Assembly: GCA_028820505.1 (NCBI GenBank)
Contig: JAPPIT010000132.1
Location: 22,145 to 59,562 of the forward strand
From: Defluviicoccus sp.
GTDB lineage: Bacteria; Pseudomonadota; Alphaproteobacteria; MPNO01
Direction of reading: 5' to 3'
Length of the DNA stretch: 37,418 nt
A program made the position numbers and the translations under genes. The notes beneath the pieces are model-generated. The model did no database searches. It saw only the letters and a program-made list of their open reading frames with translations, and was not told the DNA's origin. The first letter of the stretch is position 1. Every line of letters begins with the position of its first letter. Below are positions 18,152 through 26,603 of this stretch, piece by piece.

Positions 18152-19153
18152 ATGAACAAGACGGTTTCGCGCAGGCGTTTCCTCGAGAGCGCGGGCGGGG
18201 GCGGGCTCGCGCTGGGCGCGGGTCTGATCGCGGCGCCCAACCTTTCGTTCGGGGCCCAGCCGACGATGCTCAAGACGGCGACGCTGGCGGGCGGCTGGTC
18301 GAACCTGCAGAACTAGGTTCTCTTCAACAACAAGTTCGACGAGAAGCACGGCCTCAAGTTCGATTCCTTCCGGGTCTACAACCGGCTCGGCACCTACTAC
18401 GCCGACATGCTCAAGGGCAATTTCCAGATCGGCGTCGGCACCTGGGATTCGTTCGCCAAGATGCACATGAAGGGCGCGCCGATGCAGATCATCGGCATCG
18501 TCTCGACCGGGACGCTGGCCGGCATGTTCGCGCGCAAGGACGGCCCCAACTCGCTCGACGAGCTCAAGGGCAAGACGGTCGCCGCGATGCAGGTCTCCGG
18601 CACCTTCAAGATGGCCAAGACCTGGGCCAAGGTGTTCGGAAAGGTCGACTTCGACAAGGACGTGCGCATCCAGAACGCGCCCAACCCGCCGGCGACGATC
18701 AGCATCGTGGCCGCCGACCGCGCCGATGCGGCGATCGTCTGGGAGCACGCGCTCTCGGTCGGGCTGCACAAGATTCCGGGCTCGAAGGTTTTCCTCAACG
18801 TCAACGAGTTCTATCGCAGCCACACCGGGCGCGATCAGCCCTATTTCTGCATCGCGATCAACCGCAAGGCGCTCGGCGACGTGCCGCCCGACACCGTCGC
18901 GCGGGCCGTCAAGGTCTACGACGACTGCTTCAAGTGGATCATGGGCAACCCGGAGAAGTTCCAGGCGCTCGGCCCGACGGTGAAGATCAAGCCCGAGGTA
19001 CTCAAGACGGCGATGGATTCGGGACGCATGCAGTACAAGATGCGCCCGATGTCGGTCGAGAAGAACCGCGAGGACATCCTGTTCGCCGCCGACATCATGC
19101 ACAAGGCGGGCGCGCTGCCGAGCAAGGTCCCGGAGACCTATTTCGCCACCTGA
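18152..19153 (+). pseudogene. NMT1/SsuA-like ABC substrate-binding protein with in-frame TAG
   Basis: A Tat-exported solute-binding protein of the ABC importer. The signal peptide has twin arginines in SRRRFLES followed by a Gly/Ala-rich core. The frame from the ATG at 18152 (ribosome site AGGGGAG) is interrupted by a single TAG at 18314-18316 after GGWSNLQN. It then continues without shift through LFNNKFDEKHGLKFDSF to a normal stop at 19151-19153. Without the TAG it would be 333 codons, a usual length. The TAG is one base from TAC (Tyr). It is either a real nonsense mutation or a sequencing error; nothing supports recoding. The permease and ATPase genes are intact. Confidence 0.8.
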
Positions 19154-19172
19154 TCGTCCGCGCGCGTAGGCG

Positions 19173-19997
19173 ATGAGCACCCGGATCGATCCGGAGACCG
19201 CGGCCGGGCTCGAACCGCCCGCGCCGGCGGGGGCGGAGCGCAACTATTTCAAGCGCGACCTGTTCGCCAGCATCGTCATCATCGCGCTGATCGCCTTCGC
19301 CATGGAGGCGTGGAGCTGGGTCGCGCCAGTCTACATCATGCCGTCCGTCGTGCTGACCGGCGACGAGATCCTGACGATCCTCGGCGAGGATTACATCCAC
19401 ATCGTCACGACGATCCTGCGGCTGCTCTTCGCGGTCGCGTTCTCGCTCGTGACCGGCTCGCTGATCGGGGTGATCATGGGCATCGTTCGCCCGGCCGAGC
19501 CCTTCATCAAGGCGCTGGTGGTGATCTTCACCGGGGTGCCGGCGCTGTCCTGGATGCTGTTCGCGATCTTCTGGTTCCGCGGCACCGAGGAACGCGTGTT
19601 CTTCATCCTCGCCGTGATCCTGATCCCGTTCTACGCGCTCAACGTCTATGACGGGATCAAGGCGCTCTCCACCGACCTGGTCGAGGTGGTGGAGACCTTC
19701 CGGCCGAGCCGCTGGCAGGTCTTCCGGCTGCTGATCCTGCCGCACATCGTTCCCTACATCCTGATGACGACGAAGTCGATCATCGGCTACGCGGCGCGGA
19801 TGACCGCCTTCGCCGAGCTGGTCAGCGTCAATACCGGCATGGGCGCCAGGATGGGGCTCGCCCAGGACGAGCTCAACATGCAGGGGGTGATCGGCTGGAC
19901 GATCCTCTTGGTGATCGTCAATCTCGGCGTCCAGGCGATCGTCGCCTGGGCGGAGAAACGGCTTCTCAAGTGGCGGCCCGAGGTCTCGGTCCGGTGA
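19173..19997 (+). CDS. ABC transporter permease (SsuC/TauC type)
   Basis: A 274-aa inner-membrane permease with about six hydrophobic segments, the first near residues 32-47. The cytoplasmic EAA-type loop is VVETFRPSRWQVFRLLILPHIVPYI (shown in part), which docks with the ATPase. It belongs to the nitrate/sulfonate/taurine importer family. It lies 19 bp after the binding-protein gene, and its stop overlaps the ATPase GTG start (GTGA, 19994-19997). It probably imports the acid degraded by this locus, but the substrate is not predictable. Confidence 0.92.
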   Translation: MSTRIDPETAAGLEPPAPAGAERNYFKRDLFASIVIIALIAFAMEAWSWVAPVYIMPSVVLTGDEILTILGEDYIHIVTTILRLLFAVAFSLVTGSLIGVIMGIVRPAEPFIKALVVIFTGVPALSWMLFAIFWFRGTEERVFFILAVILIPFYALNVYDGIKALSTDLVEVVETFRPSRWQVFRLLILPHIVPYILMTTKSIIGYAARMTAFAELVSVNTGMGARMGLAQDELNMQGVIGWTILLVIVNLGVQAIVAWAEKRLLKWRPEVSVR

Positions 19998-20773
19998 CGG
20001 CGGCGGACGCCCGGGCGGTCATCGAGCTGGACCGCGTCGACCGCTATTTCGGCGCCCACCCGGCGGTGCTCGACCTGTCCTTCCGGGTCATGGAAGGCGA
20101 GATCGTGGCGCTGCTGGGGCGCACCGGGGCCGGCAAGTCGACCGCGCTCCACATGATCATGGGCGTGCTGGAGCCGACCCGGGGCACCGTCCGGGTGGAA
20201 GGGCTCGACCCCTACGCGCAGTTCAAGGCGTTGCGGGGAAAGCTCGCGGTGAGCTTCCAGAACGACCGCCTGCTGCCGTGGCGCGCGGCGTGGGAGAACG
20301 TGGCGCTCGGCCTCGAAATCCTCGGCTTCGACAGGGAAACGCAGCGCGACCGCGCGATCCAGTGGCTGGAGAACGTCAAGATCGTCGGCGAGGAGAACGT
20401 CCGCAAATACCCGCACGAGCTTTCCGGCGGGATGCGCCAGCGCGTCTCGCTCGCCCGCGCGCTCTGCGTCGATCCCGAGCTGGTGCTGCTCGACGAGAGC
20501 TTCAGCCAGCTCGACCACGTCACCTCGAAGGCGCTCCGCACCGACTTCACCGAGCTCGTCCGCCGCCTCGGCAAGACCTGCGTGCTGATCACCCACCGGA
20601 TCGACGACGCGCTGGAGATGGCCGACCGCATCCTGGTCCTCGCCGCCCCGGCGAAGCTCGCGCTGGAAGTGCGGGTCACCCCGGCGCTCCGCTCCGATTC
20701 CGACTGGCTCGAAGCCCAGCACGCCGCCATCGCCGCCGCGATGGGCGGCGAGGACGAGGGCGAAGCCGCGTAG
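19994..20773 (+). CDS. ABC transporter ATP-binding protein (SsuB/TauB type)
   Basis: A 259-aa ATPase with Walker A GRTGAGKST, Q-loop VSFQNDRLLPW, signature LSGGMRQR, Walker B LVLLDES and H-loop LITHR. The FQNDRLLPW form is typical of the nitrate/sulfonate importer family. I prefer the GTG at 19994, which overlaps the permease stop, over an ATG at 19970 inside the permease gene. It energises import together with the permease. The stop at 20773 is 32 bp before the thiolase-like gene, so the importer and the CoA enzymes are probably one unit. Confidence 0.92.
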   Translation: MTAADARAVIELDRVDRYFGAHPAVLDLSFRVMEGEIVALLGRTGAGKSTALHMIMGVLEPTRGTVRVEGLDPYAQFKALRGKLAVSFQNDRLLPWRAAWENVALGLEILGFDRETQRDRAIQWLENVKIVGEENVRKYPHELSGGMRQRVSLARALCVDPELVLLDESFSQLDHVTSKALRTDFTELVRRLGKTCVLITHRIDDALEMADRILVLAAPAKLALEVRVTPALRSDSDWLEAQHAAIAAAMGGEDEGEAA

Positions 20774-20805
20774 AAAACCCCAGGGGCAAGGAGGGATACC
20801 GCCGG

Positions 20806-21987
20806 ATGGCAAGGAATTTTCTCGAGTCGCAGGATGTCTGCATCGTCGCCTATGGCGAGACGAAGATCGACCGGAGAACCGGCAAGACGGCCTACGAGCT
20901 GGCCGCCGAGGTCGCCGAAGAGCTGTTCGCCAGGACGAATTTGACGCCCGGGGACATCGACGGCGTCTCCTTCACCGTGCCGCTCAGCGAGTGCGCCAAC
21001 CCGTTCTGGTCGAACTACTGCACCGACTATCTCGGGATTACGCCGCGCTGGCTGCAGACCACCGATATCGGCGGCGCGTCCGCCATCGGCAATGTCGCGC
21101 GCGCCGCGATGGCGCTGCAGAACGAGCTTTGCGAGACGGCGATGCTGATCGGCGCCGACGCGCCGTCGTCGAAATGGTCGGCGGTCTACGGCTCCTACCG
21201 CAACGAGTTCTGGGAGCCCACCGGCATCCAGGGCCCGCCCGGCGCCTTCGGCCTCCTGATGAACCGCTACATGGCGCAGTACGAGCTCGACTTCGCCGGG
21301 CTCGGCGCGCTCGCCGTGGCGCAGCGGAACGGCGCGGCGGTCAACGAGAACGCCTATGAGCGGTTCCGCAAGCGGATCGCCGTCGACGACTATCTCAACT
21401 CGCGCGAGGTCTCGACGCCGCTCCGCCTGCTCGATTCGGTGATGTTCTGCGACGGCGCCAACGGGCTGGTGATGATGAAGACCGACCGGGCGCGCGAGCT
21501 CGGCTTCGAGAACCGGGTCTACCCCTTCGCCTATTCGGAGATCACCAACTTCGCCGGCGCCGAGCAGACACCCGACATCACCGAGACCGGGTTTTCGGTG
21601 TCCGGGCCCGACGCGCTCGCCAAAGCGGGCCTGACGCCCGCGGACATCGCCATGTTCCACCCCTATGACGACTTCCTGATCGCGGTGATGCTGAAGCTGG
21701 AGCAGATCGGCTTCTGCGAACGGGGGCAGGGCTCGCAGTTCCTGCGCGACACCGACATCTCGCCAACCGGCGCGCTCCCCATCAACACCGGCGGCGGGCA
21801 GATCGGCTGCGGCCAGCCGGGGCTTGCCGGCGGCGGGGTCAACCTGGTCGAGGCGGTGCGCCAGCTGATGGGCGAGGCCGGCGAGCGCCAGGTGCCGGAC
21901 CCGGCCAACGCGCTGGTCACCGGGATCGGCGTCATCCCCTACGGCCGCAACTGGGGGACCAGCAACGCGATGGTCCTGGTCAAGTAG
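20806..21987 (+). CDS. Thiolase-like protein without the catalytic cysteine
   Basis: A 393-aa thiolase-superfamily protein of the lipid-transfer/SCP2-like group. Where thiolases have their acylated cysteine this protein reads TDIGGASAIGN (residues 86-95). The usual HD-F motif is replaced by YDDF at 287-290, and the GHP-G motif by CGQPG at 335-339. The YD-F change resembles that of Ltp2, a retro-aldolase that acts with a DUF35 partner in steroid side-chain breakdown. The adjacent gene is a DUF35 protein. The ATG at 20806 has AAGGAGG upstream. An aldolase role is inferred, not shown. Confidence 0.88.
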   Translation: MARNFLESQDVCIVAYGETKIDRRTGKTAYELAAEVAEELFARTNLTPGDIDGVSFTVPLSECANPFWSNYCTDYLGITPRWLQTTDIGGASAIGNVARAAMALQNELCETAMLIGADAPSSKWSAVYGSYRNEFWEPTGIQGPPGAFGLLMNRYMAQYELDFAGLGALAVAQRNGAAVNENAYERFRKRIAVDDYLNSREVSTPLRLLDSVMFCDGANGLVMMKTDRARELGFENRVYPFAYSEITNFAGAEQTPDITETGFSVSGPDALAKAGLTPADIAMFHPYDDFLIAVMLKLEQIGFCERGQGSQFLRDTDISPTGALPINTGGGQIGCGQPGLAGGGVNLVEAVRQLMGEAGERQVPDPANALVTGIGVIPYGRNWGTSNAMVLVK

Positions 21988-22010
21988 CGATTGCAGGAAG
22001 GAAGAACGGT

Positions 22011-22430
22011 ATGAACGAGCCAGCCCCCAAGCCGCGCCCCGTGCCGCGCCCGACCGCCAACACGCAGTTCTTCTGGGACGCCGCCAAGCGCGGGAAGCTT
22101 GCCCTGCAATACGATCCCGACGCGGACCGCTACCAGTTCTGGCCGCGCGCGATCTCGACCGCGACCGGCCGGCGCAACCTCGAATGGCGCGAGACCTCGG
22201 GCCGGGGCGAAGTCTATTCCTACACCGTCACCCACGTGCCGACCGCCGGGTTCGAGGAGCGCACGCCCTATGTCGTCGGGCTGATCGAGCTCGACGAGAA
22301 AGTCCGGATCATCGGCAACATCGTCGGCATCGATCCCGGCGAGGTGGAGATCGGGATGCGGGTCAGGGCGACGTTCGAGACCCTGACGGACGATATCGAC
22401 TACTTCGCCTTCGAGCCCGACGACGGATGA
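22011..22430 (+). CDS. DUF35 OB-fold protein, zinc ribbon lost
   Basis: A 139-aa partner protein of thiolase-like enzymes. The OB-fold part has the usual GRGEVYSYTVTH and FEERTPYVVGLIELDE segments. The N-terminal rubredoxin-like part normally binds zinc with four Cys, but this protein contains no cysteine at all; the equivalent segment reads LQYDPDADRYQFWPRA. It lies 23 bp after the thiolase-like gene, and overlaps the next ligase by four bases (ATGA, 22427-22430). It likely docks with or passes acyl-CoA to the thiolase-like protein. Confidence 0.9.
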   Translation: MNEPAPKPRPVPRPTANTQFFWDAAKRGKLALQYDPDADRYQFWPRAISTATGRRNLEWRETSGRGEVYSYTVTHVPTAGFEERTPYVVGLIELDEKVRIIGNIVGIDPGEVEIGMRVRATFETLTDDIDYFAFEPDDG

Positions 22431-23962
22431 AGCTCGCCACCCTGCTCGCGCAGAACGCGCGGCGCTATCCGGACAAGGTCGCGCTGGTCTGCGGGGACCG
22501 CCGGCTGACCTTCGCCGGGCTCGACGCGCGCGGCAACCGGCTGGCCAACGCGCTCGCCGCGCGCGGGGTCGGCTGCGGCGACCGGGTCGCGATCGCCATG
22601 CCGAACGGGATCGAGCTGGTCGAGGCGATGGCGGCGGTCCTCAAGCTCGGCGCGCTGATCGTGCCGCTGTCCACCCGGCTCGCCGCGCAGGAGATCGCCT
22701 ACATCCTCGGCCACTGCGAGCCGGCGGCGGTTCTCTACAGCGACGGCATGCGGCCCGCCGTCGCCGCCGCGCTCGACGGGCTCCCCGAAATACCCCGGAT
22801 CGTCGCCGGCGCCCCGGAGGCGGGGGAGGAGGGGTTTTCCACGTTCCTCGAGACCGGCGCCGCGGAGCCGCCGCCCGCCCCGCCGGCAGCCTTCGACGAC
22901 TGCATGATCGCCTATACCTCGGGGACGACGGGACGGCCCAAGGGCGCGGTCGCGACCAACGCGAACCTCGTCATCGCGGCGTTGGCGAACGTGGCGGAAT
23001 GGGAGCTCAGCGAGCGCGACGTGGTGCTGGCGACCACCGCGATGGCGCACCGGACGGGGTTGAGCCGGCTCGCCAACGCGATCGCGGTCGGCTGCCGCCT
23101 CGTCATGCAGCCCCGCTTCGACGCGGCCGGGGCGCTGTCGCTTATCGAGCGCGAGAAGGTGACCGTCGCGGGCGGCGTTCCGACCGTCTTCCGCATGATG
23201 GCGCCGGAGTTCGAGAAGCGGCCGGAGGCGGCAGCCTCGCTCCGCCTGATCGTCGCCACCGGCGAGGTGTTCCCGGTCCCGGTCAAGGAGCGCCTGCGGG
23301 CGGCGGTCCCGCATGTCGGGCTCTACACCTTCCTCGCCCAGACCGAGGCCGGGTACATCGCCGCGCTCCGCCCCGAGGAGCAGGAGGCGCGGCCGCACGC
23401 GGCGGGCCGCCCGATCATGGGCGTCGAGGCCCGCGCGGTCGACGCGGACGGGAACGACGTGCCTACGGGCGAGCCCGGCGAGCTCCTGGTGCGTTGCGGC
23501 GAGCCCGGCCGCGCGGTGGTCATGCGCGAATATTTCCGCGACCCCGAGGCGACCGCGGCGGCGTTCGAGGACGGGTGGTTCCGCACCGGCGATGTCGGCC
23601 GTTTCGACGCCGACGGGTACCTCTACTTCGTCGACCGCGCCAAGGACATGATCGTGACCGGCGGGCTCAACGTCTATTCCAAGGAGGTCGAGATCGCCCT
23701 GATCGACCACGCTTCGGTGGCCGACGCGGCGGTGGTCGGCGTGCCCGACGAGGAATTCGGCGAGGCGGTCGCGGCCTGTGTCGTCCTGGAGGAGGGCGGC
23801 GCGGCCACCGCCGACGAGCTGATCGAGCACTGCCGCGCGCGGATCGCGAGCTACAAGAAGCCGAGGCACGTCCACTTTTTCGACGACCTGCCGCGCACCG
23901 GCACCGGCAAGGTGATGAAGCAGGCGTTGAAGAAGCGGCTGGCGGAACGCTCTTCGGCGTGA
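22427..23962 (+). CDS. Class I adenylate-forming acyl-CoA ligase
   Basis: A 511-aa long-chain-fatty-acid/aryl-CoA ligase type enzyme. It shows YTSGTTGRPKGAV (phosphate loop), GGVPTVFRMM, ATGEVFPV, GWFRTGDVGRFDADGYLYFVDR and GLNVYSKEVE. The C-terminal catalytic Lys lies in PRTGTGKVMKQ. It is distinct from the benzoate-CoA-ligase-like protein at 5130 and closer to general acyl-CoA synthetases. It is translation-coupled to the DUF35 gene. It would activate the imported acid or a cleavage product before the thiolase-like step. Confidence 0.92.
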   Translation: MKLATLLAQNARRYPDKVALVCGDRRLTFAGLDARGNRLANALAARGVGCGDRVAIAMPNGIELVEAMAAVLKLGALIVPLSTRLAAQEIAYILGHCEPAAVLYSDGMRPAVAAALDGLPEIPRIVAGAPEAGEEGFSTFLETGAAEPPPAPPAAFDDCMIAYTSGTTGRPKGAVATNANLVIAALANVAEWELSERDVVLATTAMAHRTGLSRLANAIAVGCRLVMQPRFDAAGALSLIEREKVTVAGGVPTVFRMMAPEFEKRPEAAASLRLIVATGEVFPVPVKERLRAAVPHVGLYTFLAQTEAGYIAALRPEEQEARPHAAGRPIMGVEARAVDADGNDVPTGEPGELLVRCGEPGRAVVMREYFRDPEATAAAFEDGWFRTGDVGRFDADGYLYFVDRAKDMIVTGGLNVYSKEVEIALIDHASVADAAVVGVPDEEFGEAVAACVVLEEGGAATADELIEHCRARIASYKKPRHVHFFDDLPRTGTGKVMKQALKKRLAERSSA

Positions 23963-23971
23963 GGACACGCC

Positions 23972-24004
23972 ATGTATGCCGATCACACCCCGCTGCGCAC
24001 CTAG
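23972..24004 (+). pseudogene. Ten-codon reading frame, possible stump of the next operon gene
   Basis: An ATG at 23972, ten bases after the ligase stop and preceded by GAGGAC, opens MYADHTPLRT and then stops at TAG (24002-24004). Operon spacing suggests a catabolic gene began here and was cut by the incoming island, whose recombinase gene begins at 24116. The rest of such a gene is not found to the right within the window. It could also be a chance start. Confidence 0.3.
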
Positions 24005-24115
24005 CGGTGCTAACTATCTGAAACAAGGTCGTTTTCTTCTCCCCAAACGAGTTGCATTCGGGGAAGACGGGTTTCCGTTGCTTCCCCGGCTGCAACCGCA
24101 ACCGGGAGACCGAAC

Positions 24116-25240
24116 GTGTCGAGAACCAGCCTCACCGACGCCCGAATCGGGGCGCTCGTTCCGCGCAAGACCGCATACGACCTCCGCGACGGCAAGCTCA
24201 GGGGCTTCGGCGTCCGGGTGACGCCCGCGGGCGGGAAGCGCTTCTTCGTCCATTGCCAGCACGGGGGCGAGCGCGTCTGGAAGATCGTCGGCGACTTCGG
24301 CGAGATCGGCGTTGCGGAAGCGCGGTTGCGTGCCGAGGCGATGCTGGCGGCGATCAGGCGGGGCGAGCCCGCGCCGGCCTTGCCCGAGGAGACGCTGTTC
24401 GAGGCTGTCGCCGAGACCGTGTTCCGGCAGCACGAACGAGTCTGGAAGCCGGGCACGCTCCGTGTCAACCGGGGTTACCTGGAGAGACAAATCCTGCCCC
24501 GGTTCGCCGGGCGGCCCGTTGCCGAGATCGACCGGCGCGAGGTGCAGAACTGGTTCGCCTCGCTCACCGCGACCCCGGCCGCCGCCGACCGGTCCATGCC
24601 CATCCTTTCCGTCATCATGCGCGGCGCCGAGGCGATGGGTCTCCGGCCCGAGGGGTCCAACCCGTGTCGGGGGATCAGGCGAAACCGCCGAAAGGGGCGA
24701 GAGCGCTTCCTGTCGGACGACGAGGTCCGCGGTCTGTCCTCGGTGCTGTCGGCGCACGCCGAAGACTGTCCCGATCAGGTTGCGGCGATCCGCCTTCTTC
24801 TCCTCACCGGATGCCGCAAGAGCGAGCTCGTGACGCTGCGCTGGTCCGATTACCGCGAGGGGCACCTGTTCCTCCGTGACAGCAAAACTGGCCCTCGCAC
24901 CGTTTGGCTGTCGCAGCCCGCGCGGGCCATCCTCGATCGCATGGAGCGGACCGGCGCATGGGTGTTTCCCTCGCCCCACGCCGCACGGCCGCGCAGCACC
25001 GCCTGGCTGGACGACTTCTGGTGGCGCATCCGGGAGGAAGCCGGTCTCGACGACGTGCGTCTCCACGATCTCCGGCATACCCATGCCAGCATCGCCCTGA
25101 GGCGGGGCGAGACCATGCTCGCCATCGGCAGGCTGCTCGGCCACGCCGATCCCGAGACCACCCTCAAATATACCCATGCGGCCGACGCGACGGTCATGCA
25201 GGCCGCCGAGACGGTCGGCGCCGTGTTGGGGGCCGAATGA
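24116..25240 (+). CDS. Tyrosine recombinase/integrase 1
   Basis: A 374-aa phage-type integrase. The N-terminus (LTDARIGALVPRKTAYDLRDG, in part) resembles the arm-binding DUF4102 domain, then comes a core-binding domain at about residues 93-180 and the catalytic domain. Catalytic residues are R234 (TGCRKSEL), K257 (DSKTGP), H317 and R320 (HDLRHTHAS), H343 (LGHADPETTL) and Y352. The set is complete, so it should be active. The start is a GTG at 24116 with GGGAG upstream. Its stop overlaps the start of a second integrase (ATGA). Confidence 0.93.
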   Translation: MSRTSLTDARIGALVPRKTAYDLRDGKLRGFGVRVTPAGGKRFFVHCQHGGERVWKIVGDFGEIGVAEARLRAEAMLAAIRRGEPAPALPEETLFEAVAETVFRQHERVWKPGTLRVNRGYLERQILPRFAGRPVAEIDRREVQNWFASLTATPAAADRSMPILSVIMRGAEAMGLRPEGSNPCRGIRRNRRKGRERFLSDDEVRGLSSVLSAHAEDCPDQVAAIRLLLLTGCRKSELVTLRWSDYREGHLFLRDSKTGPRTVWLSQPARAILDRMERTGAWVFPSPHAARPRSTAWLDDFWWRIREEAGLDDVRLHDLRHTHASIALRRGETMLAIGRLLGHADPETTLKYTHAADATVMQAAETVGAVLGAE

Positions 25241-26382
25241 TGCCGGGAAGGGAGCGCAGGAAGCTGACCGATGCCGCCATTGGCCGCCTTCGCCCCCGGG
25301 CGCGGGAATATACAGTGTGGGACAGGAGTGTGCCCGGCCTCGGGGTCCGGGTGCGGCCGACCGGCGGGAAGAGCTGGGTCATGCTGGAGGAAACCGGCGG
25401 CCGCTCGAAGCGCGTCTCGCTCGGGCCGGTCTCGGTGAAGGGCATCGAGGAGGTCCGCCGGGAGTGCCTTGCCAGACGCGTCAGCCCGATGGCAGAGCCC
25501 GTCGCGCCGGCCCGCCCGGTGCCATCGTTCCGCGAGTTCGTCGAGGGCGAATGGAAGGCGGCGCATTTCGCCCGCTACAAGCCGTCGACACGGTATATCG
25601 CCACCCGGCTCCTCGAAACCAGGTTCCTGCCCGCCTTCGGCGAGAAGCCGCTCGACCGCATTGCCCCGGCCGAGATCAGGCGCTGGTTCGATGCCTTCAG
25701 CCGCACCGCGCCGGGCAACGCCAACCGGGCTCTCGACGTCCTGCGCCAGATGATGAACTTCGCCGTCGCCAGGGGCCACATCGAGACCAACCCGACGCGG
25801 GGGATCGAGCGGAACCGCCGGCCGCGAATGACGCGTTTCCTGTCGCGCGAGGAGATTGCCCGGTTGCACGGCGTGCTCGACGCCGAGGACGGGAAGGGCA
25901 ACCGGGAGCATGCCGACATCGTCCGCCTCCTGCTGCTGACCGGGTGCCGCAAGAACGAGATCCTCCGGCTGCGCTGGTCCGAGGTCCGGGACGACATGTT
26001 GGAGCTCGTCGACAGCAAAACCGGACCGAGAAAGGTTCCCCTCAACATCCATGCGCGGCGCATCCTCGCGCGCCAGCCGCGCGGCGAAGGCGCGTTCGTG
26101 TTTCCATCGCCTCGCGATCCCGACCGTCCGCGCAACGACAATCTCGTCTTCTGGTTCCGGATCCGAAAGGAGGCCGGCATCGAGGATGTGCGGCTTCACG
26201 ACCTCCGCCATACGCATGCGAGCCACGCGGCGATGAGCGGAGTTCCCATCCCCGTCGTCTCCCGCCTGCTCGGCCATTCCAGCGTCCGCATGACGCTCAG
26301 GTACGCTCATCTCGGGGACCGCGAGATCGAGCAGGCCGCCGAGCGCGTCGGGCAAGCGATCGGATCTCTTCTAGAGCTATAA
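25237..26382 (+). CDS. Tyrosine recombinase/integrase 2
   Basis: A 381-aa integrase of the same architecture as its neighbour. It has an N-terminal arm-type segment (RRKLTDAAIGRLRPRA), a core-binding domain, and catalytic R238, K261, H321, R324, H347 and nucleophile Y356. It is clearly related to integrase 1 (shared LLLLTGCRK, DSKTGPR, VRLHDLRHTHAS) but diverged over most of its length. The ATG at 25237 overlaps the stop of integrase 1 by four bases, so the pair is made in step. Both are complete, which is uncommon in a simple island. Confidence 0.93.
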   Translation: MMPGRERRKLTDAAIGRLRPRAREYTVWDRSVPGLGVRVRPTGGKSWVMLEETGGRSKRVSLGPVSVKGIEEVRRECLARRVSPMAEPVAPARPVPSFREFVEGEWKAAHFARYKPSTRYIATRLLETRFLPAFGEKPLDRIAPAEIRRWFDAFSRTAPGNANRALDVLRQMMNFAVARGHIETNPTRGIERNRRPRMTRFLSREEIARLHGVLDAEDGKGNREHADIVRLLLLTGCRKNEILRLRWSEVRDDMLELVDSKTGPRKVPLNIHARRILARQPRGEGAFVFPSPRDPDRPRNDNLVFWFRIRKEAGIEDVRLHDLRHTHASHAAMSGVPIPVVSRLLGHSSVRMTLRYAHLGDREIEQAAERVGQAIGSLLEL

Positions 26383-26400
26383 GGTAAGATTCCGACAGGT

Positions 26401-26427
26401 ACGTGGGGTATGTGGGGTATGTGGGGT
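26401..26427. repeat. Three tandem 9-bp repeats after the integrase pair
   Basis: The unit ATGTGGGGT is present three times in a row (26401-26409 with one mismatch, 26410-26418, 26419-26427), about 20 bp after the integrase 2 stop. Short direct repeats beside integrases often bind the arm domain or an excisionase, which is one possible role. Slippage at a GT-rich run is the alternative. Confidence 0.75.
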
Positions 26428-26603
26428 ATGTCGTCCGACATCTGAATATGCGTACACTTGCTGGGCATCATCGGAAGGAGTAGTCTCTCGTCGGGCAAGA
26501 TGCTGCTGGTCCTTAATCGGCGCGGCGAGGTTAGAGGGTACATTTTCTGTACTCCCCCGGTGATCCAATAGGATAAGGCGGTGGAACAAGAGGAGAATAT
26601 CCC

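Noticed and set aside
18314-18316. Recoding of TAG as an amino acid in the binding-protein gene
   Set aside because: TAG ends several normal genes here (for example at 6723, 8991 and 21985), and no recoding machinery or stem structure was seen.
23963-24115. tRNA gene as integration site for the island
   Set aside because: I looked for a cloverleaf or CCA end next to the integrase and saw none.
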